A stretch of DNA of 64,000 bases from Bog-756 sp963704585. GTDB taxonomy: Bacteria > Actinomycetota > Acidimicrobiia > Acidimicrobiales > RAAP-2. Made by a program: the position numbers and the translations under genes. The notes under the pieces were generated by a model that did not search any database, had not been told where the DNA came from, and worked only from the letters and a program-made list of their open reading frames with translations. The stretch lies in NCBI GenBank assembly GCA_963704585.1, contig OY969919.1, forward strand, positions 2,914,001 to 2,978,000, given 5' to 3'. Shown here piece by piece: positions 44,710 to 52,795 of this stretch; the stretch's first letter is position 1, and the number at the start of each line of letters is the position of its first letter.

Positions 44710-45355
44710 ATGGCCACCGGGACCGGGGACGAGGCGGGGAGCCCGTCCGACGACGGGCACGCCGCGCCGCCGTGGGCGACGCCCGAGCACGTCGCGCGAG
44801 CAGGTGGCCAGGGCCGCGCTCGAGCTCTTCCACCGCCAGGGCTACGACGCCACGACGGTCGACCAGATCGCGGCGGCGGTCGGCGTGGGGCGGCGGACCT
44901 TCTTCCGCTACTACGGCTCGAAGCACGACGTCGTCTGGGGCGAGTTCGACGCGGAGCTCGACCGTCTGCGCGCCCGGCTGGCCGACGCGCCGGGCGACCG
45001 GCCGATGATGGAGGTCCTGCGCGAAGCGGTGGTCTCGACCAACCGGTTCGGGGCGGGCGAGACCGACGAGCTGCGCATCCGGATCGGGCTCATCAGCTCG
45101 GTGCCCTCCCTCGTCGCGCACTCCGCCGTCCGGTATGCGGCCTGGTGCGACGTCATCGCCCAGTTCGTGGCCGGGCGCACCGGGAGCGCGCCGGACGACC
45201 TCGGTCCGCAGACGGTCGCGCGCGCGGCGCTCGGTGCGGCCGAGGCCGCCTTCGCCTGCTGGGCGCTCCGGGGGGACGACGAGCTCGCCGACGAGCTGGA
45301 CCGTGCGTTCCGCATGCTCGCGGCCGGCTTCGACGAGGCACGGCTGCGCGGATGA
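44710..45355 (+). CDS. mftR: Mycofactocin-system TetR-family regulator MftR, frameshifted
   Basis: This TetR-type regulator has the helix-turn-helix ALELFHRQGYDATTVDQIAA then VGVGRRTFFRYYGSKHDVVW, very like MftR. The N-terminus (MATGTGDEAGSPSDDG) lies in another frame, and the two meet near 44791-44800 (gtcgcgcgag). Restoring one CG in the run gives HVAREQVARAAL, a normal TetR N-terminus. A GTG at 44804 could be used but would lose the first helix. MftR regulates mycofactocin and dehydrogenase genes in response to acyl-CoAs in mycobacteria; the same is inferred here. Confidence 0.87.
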
Positions 45356-45463
45356 CCGGCGCGGGCCCGCCGGCGTCCGTCGCTCGACGTGCCCGGCGCG
45401 CGGGCGCGAAGCTTGGCGGAGCCGTTCGGTGCCGGAGGGCGCCGCCACAAGTGGGAGGTCACC

Positions 45464-46615
45464 ATGAAGATCCGTGCCGCCGTCTGCTCGGGACTGCACG
45501 AGCCCTGGAAGGTCGAAGAGGTCGACGTCGATCCTCCCGCCGCGCACGAGGTGCGGGTCCAGATGGCCTTCGCGGGCATGTGCCACTCCGACGAGCACCT
45601 GCGCACGGGGGACATGAGCGCCCCGCCCGAGGTCCTCGAGGTCTTCGGGGTCGACTCCATGTTCCCGATGATCGGGGGCCACGAGGGTGCGGGCATCGTG
45701 GCCGAGGTGGGTCCCGAGGTCGAGACCCTTGCGGTCGGCGACCACGTGGCGATGTCGTTCATCCCGGCGTGCGGCCGCTGCTTCTGGTGCGCTTCCGGTC
45801 GCCAGTACCTCTGTGACCTCGGCATGACCGTCCTCGCCGGACCGATGATGAGCGACGGCACCTGGCGCTACCATCTCGACGGCAAGAACGTGAACCGGAT
45901 GACCCAGCTCGGCACCTTCGCCGAGTCGGTGGTGGCCAACGAGGCCTCGCTGGTCAAGATCGATCCCGGCATGTCCCTGAAGGCGGCGGCGCTCATCAGC
46001 TGCGGGATCTCGACCGGGTTCGGCTCGGCCGTCGACCGGGCGAAGGTCAGGCCGGGCGAGACGGTCGTGGTCGTCGGGTGCGGCGGGGTCGGCTCCGGCG
46101 CCGTCCAGGGCGCGCGGCTGGCCGGCGCGCGCCACATCGTCGCGGTCGACCCGCTGCCCTTCAAGGTGGAGCGCGCGAAGGAGATCGGGGCGACCCATGG
46201 TGCGGCGTCCATCCTCGAGGCCAACCTCCTGCTGCCCGAGCTCACCGAGGGCCGGATGGCGGACGTGGTGGTCCTGACCCCGGGCGTGCTGACCGGCGAC
46301 CTTGTCGCGCCGGCGATGGCGCTCGCCTCCAAGGACGGCCGGGTCGTCGCCACCGCGATCGCGCCGTTCAACCAGGAGCAGGTGAGCCTCAACCTCTTCA
46401 ACCACGCGATGTTCAACCAGGCGCTGCTCGGCACGGTCTTCGGCTCGTGCAGTCCGCGCGTCCAGATCCCCAACCTGCTCCGCCTCTACGAGGCAGGGAT
46501 GCTCGAGATCGACCGCCTGATCACCCAGGAGTACACGCTGGACCAGGTCCAGAACGGCTACGACGACCTCGCAGCGGGGACCAACGTCCGCGGCGTCGTC
46601 GCCTTCCCGATCTGA
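45464..46615 (+). CDS. NDMA-dependent (mycofactocin-coupled) alcohol dehydrogenase
   Basis: This zinc alcohol dehydrogenase of about 383 residues belongs to the NDMA-dependent family, in which NAD remains bound and electrons go to mycofactocin. Structural zinc Cys are in ACGRCFWCASGRQYLCDLG, catalytic zinc ligands in GMCHSDEHL and IGGHEGAG, and the nucleotide motif in VVVVGCGGVGSGAVQGARLAG. The ATG is preceded by GGGAGG. It is 108 bases after mftR on the same strand. It is probably a main user of the cofactor for primary alcohols. Confidence 0.93.
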   Translation: MKIRAAVCSGLHEPWKVEEVDVDPPAAHEVRVQMAFAGMCHSDEHLRTGDMSAPPEVLEVFGVDSMFPMIGGHEGAGIVAEVGPEVETLAVGDHVAMSFIPACGRCFWCASGRQYLCDLGMTVLAGPMMSDGTWRYHLDGKNVNRMTQLGTFAESVVANEASLVKIDPGMSLKAAALISCGISTGFGSAVDRAKVRPGETVVVVGCGGVGSGAVQGARLAGARHIVAVDPLPFKVERAKEIGATHGAASILEANLLLPELTEGRMADVVVLTPGVLTGDLVAPAMALASKDGRVVATAIAPFNQEQVSLNLFNHAMFNQALLGTVFGSCSPRVQIPNLLRLYEAGMLEIDRLITQEYTLDQVQNGYDDLAAGTNVRGVVAFPI

Positions 46616-46649
46616 TCAGCCGGCACAGGCTCCGATCGCGGCGGCACCG

Positions 46650-47135
46650 GTGCGGATCGTGATCGGCTCCGACCACGCCGGGGTCGCGCTCAAGCGCGCG
46701 ATCTCTGCGCACGTGACGGCGGCAGGCCACGACGTCGACGACCGCGGCACCTTCACGGACGAGCCGGTCGACTACCCGCCGATCTGTGCGGAGGTGGCGC
46801 GCCGGGTCGTGCGCGGCAGCGCGGAGCGGGGCATCGTGATCGGCGGGAGCGGGCAGGGCGAGGCGATCGCGGCGAACAAGGTCCGGGGGGCCCGGGCGGC
46901 GCTCTGCCACGACGAGTACACCGCCCGCTTCGCCAGGCGGCACAACGACGCCAACGTGCTCTCGCTCGGGGCACGCGTGGTGGCCACCGAGCTCGCGCTC
47001 GACATCGTCGACGTGTTCCTGGCCACCCCGTTCGACGGGGGGCGGCACGTGCCCCGCATCGTGGAGATCGCCGCGATCGAGGCCGAGGAGGCGCGCGGGG
47101 ACGGCGGGGGCGGCTCTTCGACGGACCGGGCGTGA
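46650..47135 (+). CDS. rpiB: Ribose-5-phosphate isomerase B (RpiB/LacAB family)
   Basis: This 161-residue enzyme interconverts ribose-5-phosphate and ribulose-5-phosphate. It has IGSDHAGVALKRAI at the start, DYPPICAEVARRV, GIVIGGSGQGEAIAANKVRG with the catalytic loop, and RRHNDANVLSLGARVV. The C-terminal tail is Glu/Gly-rich. It uses a GTG start and overlaps the following amidohydrolase gene (GTGA). Other LacAB-type isomerases on different sugars cannot be ruled out. Confidence 0.9.
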   Translation: MRIVIGSDHAGVALKRAISAHVTAAGHDVDDRGTFTDEPVDYPPICAEVARRVVRGSAERGIVIGGSGQGEAIAANKVRGARAALCHDEYTARFARRHNDANVLSLGARVVATELALDIVDVFLATPFDGGRHVPRIVEIAAIEAEEARGDGGGGSSTDRA

Positions 47136-48514
47136 GCACCCGAGACGGCGGGGGCGGACCGGAGACGGTCCGTTTCGTCGCCGACGCGGTCGTGCCCTGC
47201 GACGGGACGGGACGCGTGCTCCGGCCCGGGAACGTCGACGTCGTCGACGGCGAGATCACCGCCGTCGGTGGGGGCACCGGCGCGGATGCCGAGCGCGGCG
47301 ACCCGGGTCTTCCGCCGGTCGACGCACCCGACCGGAGCGTGCGGGTGCACGGCGCGCTCCTGCCCGGGCTCGTCAACGTCCACTGCCACTCGCCGATGAC
47401 CATCTTCCGCGGCACCGGCGAGAACCTCCTGCTCCACGAGTGGCTCGCCGAAGTGCTCTGGCCGCGCGAGGCGCACCTCACCGAGGAGGACGTCTACTGG
47501 GGCATGTCGCTCGCGGCCGCCGAGCTGCTCTGCTTCGGGGTCACCACGACGTGCGAGGCCTACTTCCACGCGGACGCTCTGGCCGACGCGGTCCTCGACG
47601 CCGGTTCGCGCTCGATCGTGACCCCGGGCGTGCTCGAGCTGCCGGGGAGCGCCGGCGGGGACCGCTGGTGGGAGGCGCAGATCGACGGGATCGTCGACTT
47701 CCACCGGCGGCGCCACGGCGACGGCGGACGGATCGAGGTCGGGTTCGGGCCTCATGCGGCGTACACGGTGCCGCTTCCCGGGCTCCTCGCAGATCGCCGC
47801 CGCGGCGCGGGATCTCGACGCGCTCGTCCACATCCATCTTGCCGAGACGGAGCACGAGGGTGCCGCCTTCGAGGCCGAGCACGGCGGTTCGGTGCCCAGG
47901 GTCCTGGCCCGCGAAGGGCGTGCTGGAGAGCCGCATGCTCGCCGCGCACAGCATCTGGCTCTCCGACGACGACCTCGACGTCTACCGCGACCACGACGTG
48001 GCGGTCGCGCACTGCCCGCAGAGCAACGCGAAGCTCGCGTCGGGGGTGGCTCCGCTCGTCGCGATGCTCGGGCGCGGCATCCGGGTCGGCCTCGGGACGG
48101 ACGGTCCGGCCTCCAACAACGATCTCGACCTCTGGGAGGAGATGCGGTTGGCGGCGATGCTGGCCCGCGTGCGTGAGCGGGACGCGGCCGTGCTCCCGGC
48201 GCGGGTGGCGCTCGAGCTCGCCACCCGGGGCGGCGGGGTCGCGCTCGGCCGGTCCAGACCTCGGCATCCTCGCGCCCGGTGCCCGCGCGGACCTGCTCGC
48301 GGTGACCCTCGACGACCCGGCCTTCGTCCCGCTGCTCGACGACGCACAGCTCGTCGAGCACCTGGTCTGGTCGGCCTCGAGCCGGCTCGTGACCGACGTG
48401 TGGGTCGCGGGGCGCCAGGTCGTCGAGTCGCGCCGGTGCCTGACCGTCGACGTCGCCGAGGCCAGGCGCCAGGTCGAGGCGCGCGCACGGCGGCTCCTCG
48501 AGGTCGCAGCGTGA
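47132..48514 (+). CDS. MTA/SAH-deaminase-like amidohydrolase, three frameshifts
   Basis: This metal-dependent amidohydrolase of the chlorohydrolase/MtaD group deaminates adenosine-type compounds. The intact pieces are metal motif GLVNVHCHSPM, LVHIHLAETEHEG, AAHSIWLSDDDL, LGTDGPASNNDLDLWEEM and the terminal APGARADLLAVTLDDPAF. The reading frame shifts near 47789, 47911 and 48250. Each site becomes continuous if one GC or CG is added in a gcgc-type run, so the protein would be about 462 residues. Substrates of this family include S-adenosylhomocysteine and methylthioadenosine, fitting the methyltransferase encoded next. Confidence 0.83.
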   Translation: MSTRDGGGGPETVRFVADAVVPCDGTGRVLRPGNVDVVDGEITAVGGGTGADAERGDPGLPPVDAPDRSVRVHGALLPGLVNVHCHSPMTIFRGTGENLLLHEWLAEVLWPREAHLTEEDVYWGMSLAAAELLCFGVTTTCEAYFHADALADAVLDAGSRSIVTPGVLELPGSAGGDRWWEAQIDGIVDFHRRRHGDGGRIEVGFGPHAAYTVPLPGLLADRRRGAGSRRARPHPSCRDGARGCRLRGRARRFGAQGPGPRRACWRAACSPRTASGSPTTTSTSTATTTWRSRTARRATRSSRRGWLRSSRCSGAASGSASGRTVRPPTTISTSGRRCGWRRCWPACVSGTRPCSRRGWRSSSPPGAAGSRSAGPDLGILAPGARADLLAVTLDDPAFVPLLDDAQLVEHLVWSASSRLVTDVWVAGRQVVESRRCLTVDVAEARRQVEARARRLLEVAA

Positions 48515-49404
48515 GCGGACCGACGCCGACGGCCGGATGGGACGATCCCGATCAGGTCGCGTGGTACGTCGACCGGCTCGACCGGCTGGGCCCGCGCCTG
48601 GCCGGTGAGGCGATGGTCCGGGACGTGTTGCCGGACGAGCCGCGGCGCGTGCTCGACCTCGGCTGCGGCGACGGACGCCTCGCCGCACTCGTCCTCGCGT
48701 CCCGCCCGACGGTCACCGCGGTGACCGCCGTCGACCGCTCGCCGGCGATGCTCGCCGCGGGCCGCGGAGCGCTTCGCGGGCGACGAGCCGGGTCGACGTC
48801 CGGGTCTGGGACCTCGTCGACCCGATCGGCCCGCTCGGCCGCTTCGACCTCGTGGTCTCCGGCTTCGCCATCCACCACCTCGAGGACGACCGCAAGCGCG
48901 CGCCTCTTCGCCGAGATCGCCGAGCAGCTGGAGCCCGGCGGCCTCTTCTGCAATCTCGAGGTCGTCGAGTCCGCGACACCGCGGCTGCACGCGGCGTTCC
49001 TCGCCGCGATCGGCCGGACCGCGGACGATCCCGAGGACCGCCTCGTCGGCATCGACGCGCTGGCCGGGTGGATGCGGGCGGCCGGCCTCGAGGAGGTCGA
49101 CTGCCTCTGGCGGTGGCGCGGGTTCGCCCTGCTGGTCGGATCGAAGCCCGACCGTTCGGTCCCGGGCCGGACTGACCGGGCCTGGCCGGGACCGGGGCAC
49201 TCCGTCGGTCCGGACGCGACGCGTCCGGGCAGGCTCAGCCGGAGCCGGGCCGGAGCCGGAGCCGGAGCCGGACGCGGGCGCGGGGCGCGCTCGGCGGCGC
49301 GGGCGACGCCGGTCGCGAAGCGGCGCATCAACGAACGCCGGAGGAGCAGTCGAGCAGAGCGCCGGTGCCGGGGAACCGCTCGTCGTACGTCCCGGCCCAG
49401 GTGA
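48511..49404 (+). CDS. Class I SAM-dependent methyltransferase, three frameshifts
   Basis: This methyltransferase has the SAM motif RVLDLGCGDGRLAAL, then in other frames VDVRVWDLVDPIGPLGRFDLVVSG (in pieces) and AIHHLEDDRK, and finally ARLFAEIAEQLEPGGLFCNL. Shifts near 48758, 48790 and 48900 are each removed by adding one CG/GC in a GC run. Homology ends at about 49146. The open frame continues to 49404, but a TGA at 49173-49175 in the next frame and a strong palindrome at 49210 suggest the true end is near 49175. The GTG start overlaps the amidohydrolase stop. Target unknown. Confidence 0.75.
   Translation: MSGPTPTAGWDDPDQVAWYVDRLDRLGPRLAGEAMVRDVLPDEPRRVLDLGCGDGRLAALVLASRPTVTAVTAVDRSPAMLAAGRGALRGRRAGSTSGSGTSSTRSARSAASTSWSPASPSTTSRTTASARLFAEIAEQLEPGGLFCNLEVVESATPRLHAAFLAAIGRTADDPEDRLVGIDALAGWMRAAGLEEVDCLWRWRGFALLVGSKPDRSVPGRTDRAWPGPGHSVGPDATRPGRLSRSRAGAGAGAGRGRGARSAARATPVAKRRINERRRSSRAERRCRGTARRTSRPR
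49210..49228. terminator. Strong palindrome between convergent genes, possible bidirectional terminator
   Basis: CCGGACGCG-A-CGCGTCCGG has perfect 9-base arms with a single central base. It lies between the end of the methyltransferase homology and the end of the convergent SRPBCC gene, the right place for a transcription end. There is no T-run after it, so termination is only inferred. Confidence 0.45.
49238..49271. repeat. GGAGCC hexamer tandem repeat
   Basis: ggagcc is repeated three times in tandem at 49252-49269, with a degenerate copy before it. It would encode Ala/Gly/Arg or Pro/Ala repeats in either strand's frames. It marks the junction of the convergent methyltransferase and SRPBCC genes and may be slippage-prone. 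Confidence 0.6.
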
Positions 49405-49751
49405 CGGTCGTGCCCGTGCCGTTCGAGGTCAGCCGGACGTCCGAGCGGTAGTTGCGGACGGGGAAGCCCGACAGGATCGTGTAGCCGAGATGATGCGGCG
49501 GCTCCCACGCCACGACCTCCTCACGCGATCCCGTGCCGTACGCGGTGAACCGCCGGATCGCGCCCACGCCGTCGGGCGCCGGATCCCCTCGCGCTCGAGC
49601 TCGGTGCGGGTGAGGAACGACCACTCCTTCCACCGCCGGGCCTCGGCGAGGAGCGGCCAGACCGACTCGACCGGCGCCGCCGACTCGGCGACCACCTCGT
49701 ACCCCGCCGTCCGGTGGGGCGGTCGGCAGGCCGGCCACCCGGGTCGCTCAT
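49328..49751 (-). CDS. SRPBCC-family protein (polyketide cyclase/START-like), frameshifted
   Basis: This START/Bet v1-like small-ligand protein starts MSDPGGRPADRPTGRR at the ATG overlapping the stop of the upstream SRPBCC gene. Then VVAESAAPVESVWPLLAEARRW, EEVVAWEPPHHLGYTIL, NYRSDVRLTSNG and TVTWAGTYDERFPG follow in other frames. Three single-base losses, in C/G runs near 49703 and 49586 and near 49350, explain the breaks. The final part (RRSLMRRFATGVARAAERA) lies beyond the 49328 stop in a third frame, so the true end is probably nearer 49240. It binds hydrophobic ligands or assists polyketide-like enzymes; role unknown. Confidence 0.72.
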
Positions 49752-50131
49752 CCCTCGACGTGGCTCTTGAGCGCGTCGAGCGCCTGCTGGTAGATGGTCG
49801 CCATCAGCTCGGCCATCTCGTCGGGAGCGGCGTCGACCGTCCAGGTGACCGAGCAGCCGCTGCCGGCCGGCGTCACCGCGACGACGGCCTCGTGCCGCTC
49901 GACCGGCGCACCCTCGACGATGGAGTAGGTGATCGAGCGGGCGGTGTCGTCCTTGCCCACCAGATGCTCGGTGATCGTCATGCCCATGGTCTCGATCACA
50001 CGGTCCTCGCCCTCGACCCGGCACGAGTCGATGCCCGGCATCCAACCTGCGATGCCGCCGAAGTCGCCGACGACCGCCCAGACGTCGTCCGCCGGTCGAT
50101 CCACGTCGATCTTCGCCTGTCCGGTTCCCAT
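49748..50131 (-). CDS. SRPBCC-family protein
   Basis: This 127-residue START-like protein has QAKIDVDRPADDVWAVVGDF, ITEHLVGKDDTARSITYSIV and GSGCSVTWTVDAAPDEM, the usual order for MxaD/polyketide cyclase-like SRPBCC proteins. The ATG at 50131 has GGGAG before it; a longer open frame upstream is shadow. Its stop overlaps the start of the second SRPBCC gene, so the pair is co-transcribed. Its position next to a thioesterase and acyl-CoA synthetase hints at lipid-related work, but function is unknown. Confidence 0.88.
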   Translation of the reverse strand: MGTGQAKIDVDRPADDVWAVVGDFGGIAGWMPGIDSCRVEGEDRVIETMGMTITEHLVGKDDTARSITYSIVEGAPVERHEAVVAVTPAGSGCSVTWTVDAAPDEMAELMATIYQQALDALKSHVEG

Positions 50132-50238
50132 GGCACTCCCTCGGTGGCTCGGTGCAGCGCGCGTCGTCATCGGTCGCGCCGCGGTGTGGCCCGATCGTAG
50201 GCGGTGGTGCCGGCCGGCTCCACCGCTAGCGTCGTTGC

Positions 50239-51051
50239 ATGCCCACGGCGCCCGACGACGCCGCGGACGCGCCCGCGCTCTTCGTGACCGACGGTCGCCG
50301 TCTGCAGCCGACCGGGTTCGCGCGCGGGCCGTGGTCCCCCGGATCGCTCCACGGCGGCCCGGTCGCCGCACTCCTCGTGCGCGAGGTCGAGCGCGTCGCG
50401 GGTGCGGACGTGCTCCAGCTCTGCCGCGTCACCGTCGAGCTGCTCCGACCGGTGCCGCTCGCCCCGCTCGAGGTCTCCGCCTCGGTCGTCCGGCCGGGGA
50501 GGAAGGTCCAGCTCGTCGACGCGGTGCTCGAGGCCGACGGCGTGGAGGTCGCCTGGGCGCGGTGCCTCCGCGTCCGCACGGTGCCGGGCGGGGAGGTACC
50601 CGAACGCGTCGAGTGCGAGGACGCACCGCCGCCACCGGAGAGCGCGGTGCCGCGAGCGCGCCGGCCGGGCGAGCCGCGTGCCTTCCACAGCGAGGGGATG
50701 GAGCTCCGCAGCGTGGAAGGCGGCCTCGACGAGCTCGGACCGGCGACGGTCTGGTTCCGCCTCCGCCACCCCGTCGTCCTCGGCGAGGTGCCCTCTCCGA
50801 CCCAGCGCGCCGTGGCGGCGGCCGACTTCTCCAACGGGATCAGCGCCGAGCTCGACTTCACGACGAGCCTCTTCATCAATCCCGACCTCACCGTCTCCCT
50901 CACCCGTCCGCCCGAGGGGGAGTGGGTCGCGCTCGTCGCGCGGACCCGCTTCGGCGCCCCCGGCACCGGCGTCGCGGAGTCCTCGCTCTGGGACGAGCGC
51001 GGCCGGATCGGGCGCGCGGTCCAGAACCTCCTCGTCGAGGTCGGCCGGTGA
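50239..51051 (+). CDS. Acyl-CoA thioesterase family protein (double hot-dog)
   Basis: This 270-residue protein resembles TesB-like acyl-CoA thioesterases. An N-terminal hot-dog domain has RGPWSPGSLHGGPVAALLVREVE and VTVELLRPVPLAPLEVSASV. A second domain has DFSNGISAELDFTTSLFINPDLTVSL, the position of the catalytic Asp. The gene overlaps the following acyl-CoA synthetase (GTGA), so the two act on the same acyl-CoA pool. It is divergent from the SRPBCC gene. Substrate chain length is unknown. Confidence 0.87.
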   Translation: MPTAPDDAADAPALFVTDGRRLQPTGFARGPWSPGSLHGGPVAALLVREVERVAGADVLQLCRVTVELLRPVPLAPLEVSASVVRPGRKVQLVDAVLEADGVEVAWARCLRVRTVPGGEVPERVECEDAPPPPESAVPRARRPGEPRAFHSEGMELRSVEGGLDELGPATVWFRLRHPVVLGEVPSPTQRAVAAADFSNGISAELDFTTSLFINPDLTVSLTRPPEGEWVALVARTRFGAPGTGVAESSLWDERGRIGRAVQNLLVEVGR

Positions 51052-52738
51052 CCGACCAGGCGCCGCCCGCACCGGCGACGAGCGTCGCCGACCTCCTCTG
51101 CGCCCGCGCCGGCGACCGGCACTGCGGGCTCGTCTCGGGCGACGACCGCTGGACCTGGGACGCGATCGTCGACGAGTGCGCGGCGCGGGCGGCGCTCCTC
51201 CGCTCGTCGCTCCCCGCGGGTCCGCCCCACGTCGGGGTCCTCCTCCCCAACGTCCCGGAGTACGTCTTCTGGCTCGGCGCAGCCGCGCTCGCCGGCGCGG
51301 TGGTCGTCGGGGTCAACCCGACCCGTCGAGGCGAGGCGCTCGCCGCCGACATCCGGCGGACGGACTGCGCACTCCTCGTGACCGACGCGGACGGCGCCGG
51401 GCTCCTCGAGGGACTCTCGACCGGTGTGCCGGACGAGCGCGTCCTGCGGGTCGACTCCGGGGCGTACCGGCGGCTCGTCGCCGCGCACACCGGCGTGTCG
51501 GCCGGTGCGGTCGCCCGCGCCGCGTCGCCAGGGCCGTCCGACCTCTTCCTGCTCCTCTTCACCTCGGGCACGACCGGGGACCCGAAAGCGGTCCGCTGCA
51601 CCCAGGGACGGCTCGCGTCGATCGCGGCCCGCTCGGCCGAGGCCTACGGCACCTCCCGTGACGACGTCGCCTACTGCGCGCTGCCCCTCTTCCACGGGAA
51701 CGCCCTCATGGTCCTGCTCGGCCCCGCGCTGGTCGTCGGGGCCACGATCGCGCTCGCACCGCGGTTCTCCGCGTCCGGCTTCGTCGCCGACGTGCGCCGG
51801 TACGGCGTCACCACCTTCACCTACGTGGGCAAAGCGCTCGCCTACGTGCTCGCCACCCCGCCCTCGCCCGAGGACGCCTCGGTGACGTTGCGGCGCGGCT
51901 TCGGGACCGAGGCCTCGGTCGCGGACCGCGCCGCGTTCGAGGAGCGGTTCGGGTGCGTGCTGACCGAAGGGTACGGGTCGAGCGAGGGCGGGGTCGCGAT
52001 CGTCCGGACCCCCGATACCCCGCCGGGGGCGCTCGGGCGCCCGGTGGAGGACGTCGTCGTCCTCGACCCGGCCACGTCGGAGGAGTGCCCGCCCGCGCGC
52101 TTCGACGGGTCGGGGATGCTCGACGAACCCCGGCGAGGCGATCGGCGAGATCGTGAACCGCTCGGGCACCGGCGGCTTCGAGGGCTACTACGCGGACGAG
52201 GGGGCGGACGCCGCCCGGACCCGCAACGGGTGGTACTGGACGGGCGATCTCGCCTACCGCGACGGCGACGGCAACTTCTACTTCGCGGGGCGCGGTGGCG
52301 ACTGGCTGCGGGTCGACTCGGAGAACCTGACCGCCGGGACCGATCGAGCGGATCCTCCAGCGGATGGAGGGCGTCGCGGCCGCCGCCGTCTACCCGGTCC
52401 CCGATCCGCGCACCGGCGACCAGGTGATGGCCGCGGTCGAGCTCCTGCCCGGGCGCGCCTTCGACCCGGGCGGCTTCGGCGAGTTCCTCTCGGCGCAGCG
52501 CGACCTCGGCACCAAGTGGGTCCCGTCCTTCGTCCGGGTCACCTCCGCACTGCCGCTCACCGCGAGCGGGAAGGTCACCAAGCCGGGCCTCCGGCGCGAG
52601 GGGTGGTGGGCCTGCGACGAGCCGGTCTTCGCCCGCGAGCGTGCGGCGCTCGACTTCCGGCCGCTCGACGCGGCGGAGCGGCGCCGGCTGCGCGAGGAGC
52701 TGCGCCGCCACGGGCGGGAGGCGCTGCTCGACGGGTGA
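51048..52738 (+). CDS. Acyl-CoA synthetase (AMP-forming), frameshifted
   Basis: This FadD-like ligase activates fatty acids with ATP. It has FTSGTTGDPKAVR (AMP-binding P-loop), TEGYGSSEGG, NGWYWTGDLAYRDGDGNFYF with the catalytic Asp, and the C-terminal LTASGKVTKPGLR with the conserved Lys. The frame shifts near 52130 and again near 52338. The first is mended by one added CG in ccccgg; the second by either two added bases or one removed base. Corrected length is about 564 residues. It overlaps the thioesterase gene and ends convergently with an MFS exporter. Confidence 0.87.
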
Positions 52739-52748
52739 GGCCGGACGT

Positions 52749-52768
52749 CCCGGGTGGCGCTGCCCGGG
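52749..52768. terminator. GC hairpin between convergent genes
   Basis: CCCGGG at 52749-52754 pairs with CCCGGG at 52763-52768 around an 8-base loop. It lies just after the acyl-CoA synthetase stop and before the likely MFS stop, fitting a shared transcription end. No T-run follows. Confidence 0.4.
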
Positions 52769-52795
52769 ATGGTGCCGGGCCTTCCGGTGCCCGGC

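Noticed and set aside
42890..46405. 1171-codon minus-strand frame over mftC, mftA and the alcohol dehydrogenase
   Set aside because: Only the last 418 codons (MftC) are real; upstream it is antisense to the dehydrogenase and mftR genes.
49176..49404. C-terminal extension of the methyltransferase
   Set aside because: Arg/Ala/Gly-rich repeat sequence past the family's end, crossing a strong palindrome and the convergent SRPBCC gene.
52390..52795. C-terminal extension of the MFS exporter to 52390
   Set aside because: It would run 349 bases through the convergent acyl-CoA synthetase gene with shadow-like Arg/Ser-rich sequence; a frame error near the end is more likely.
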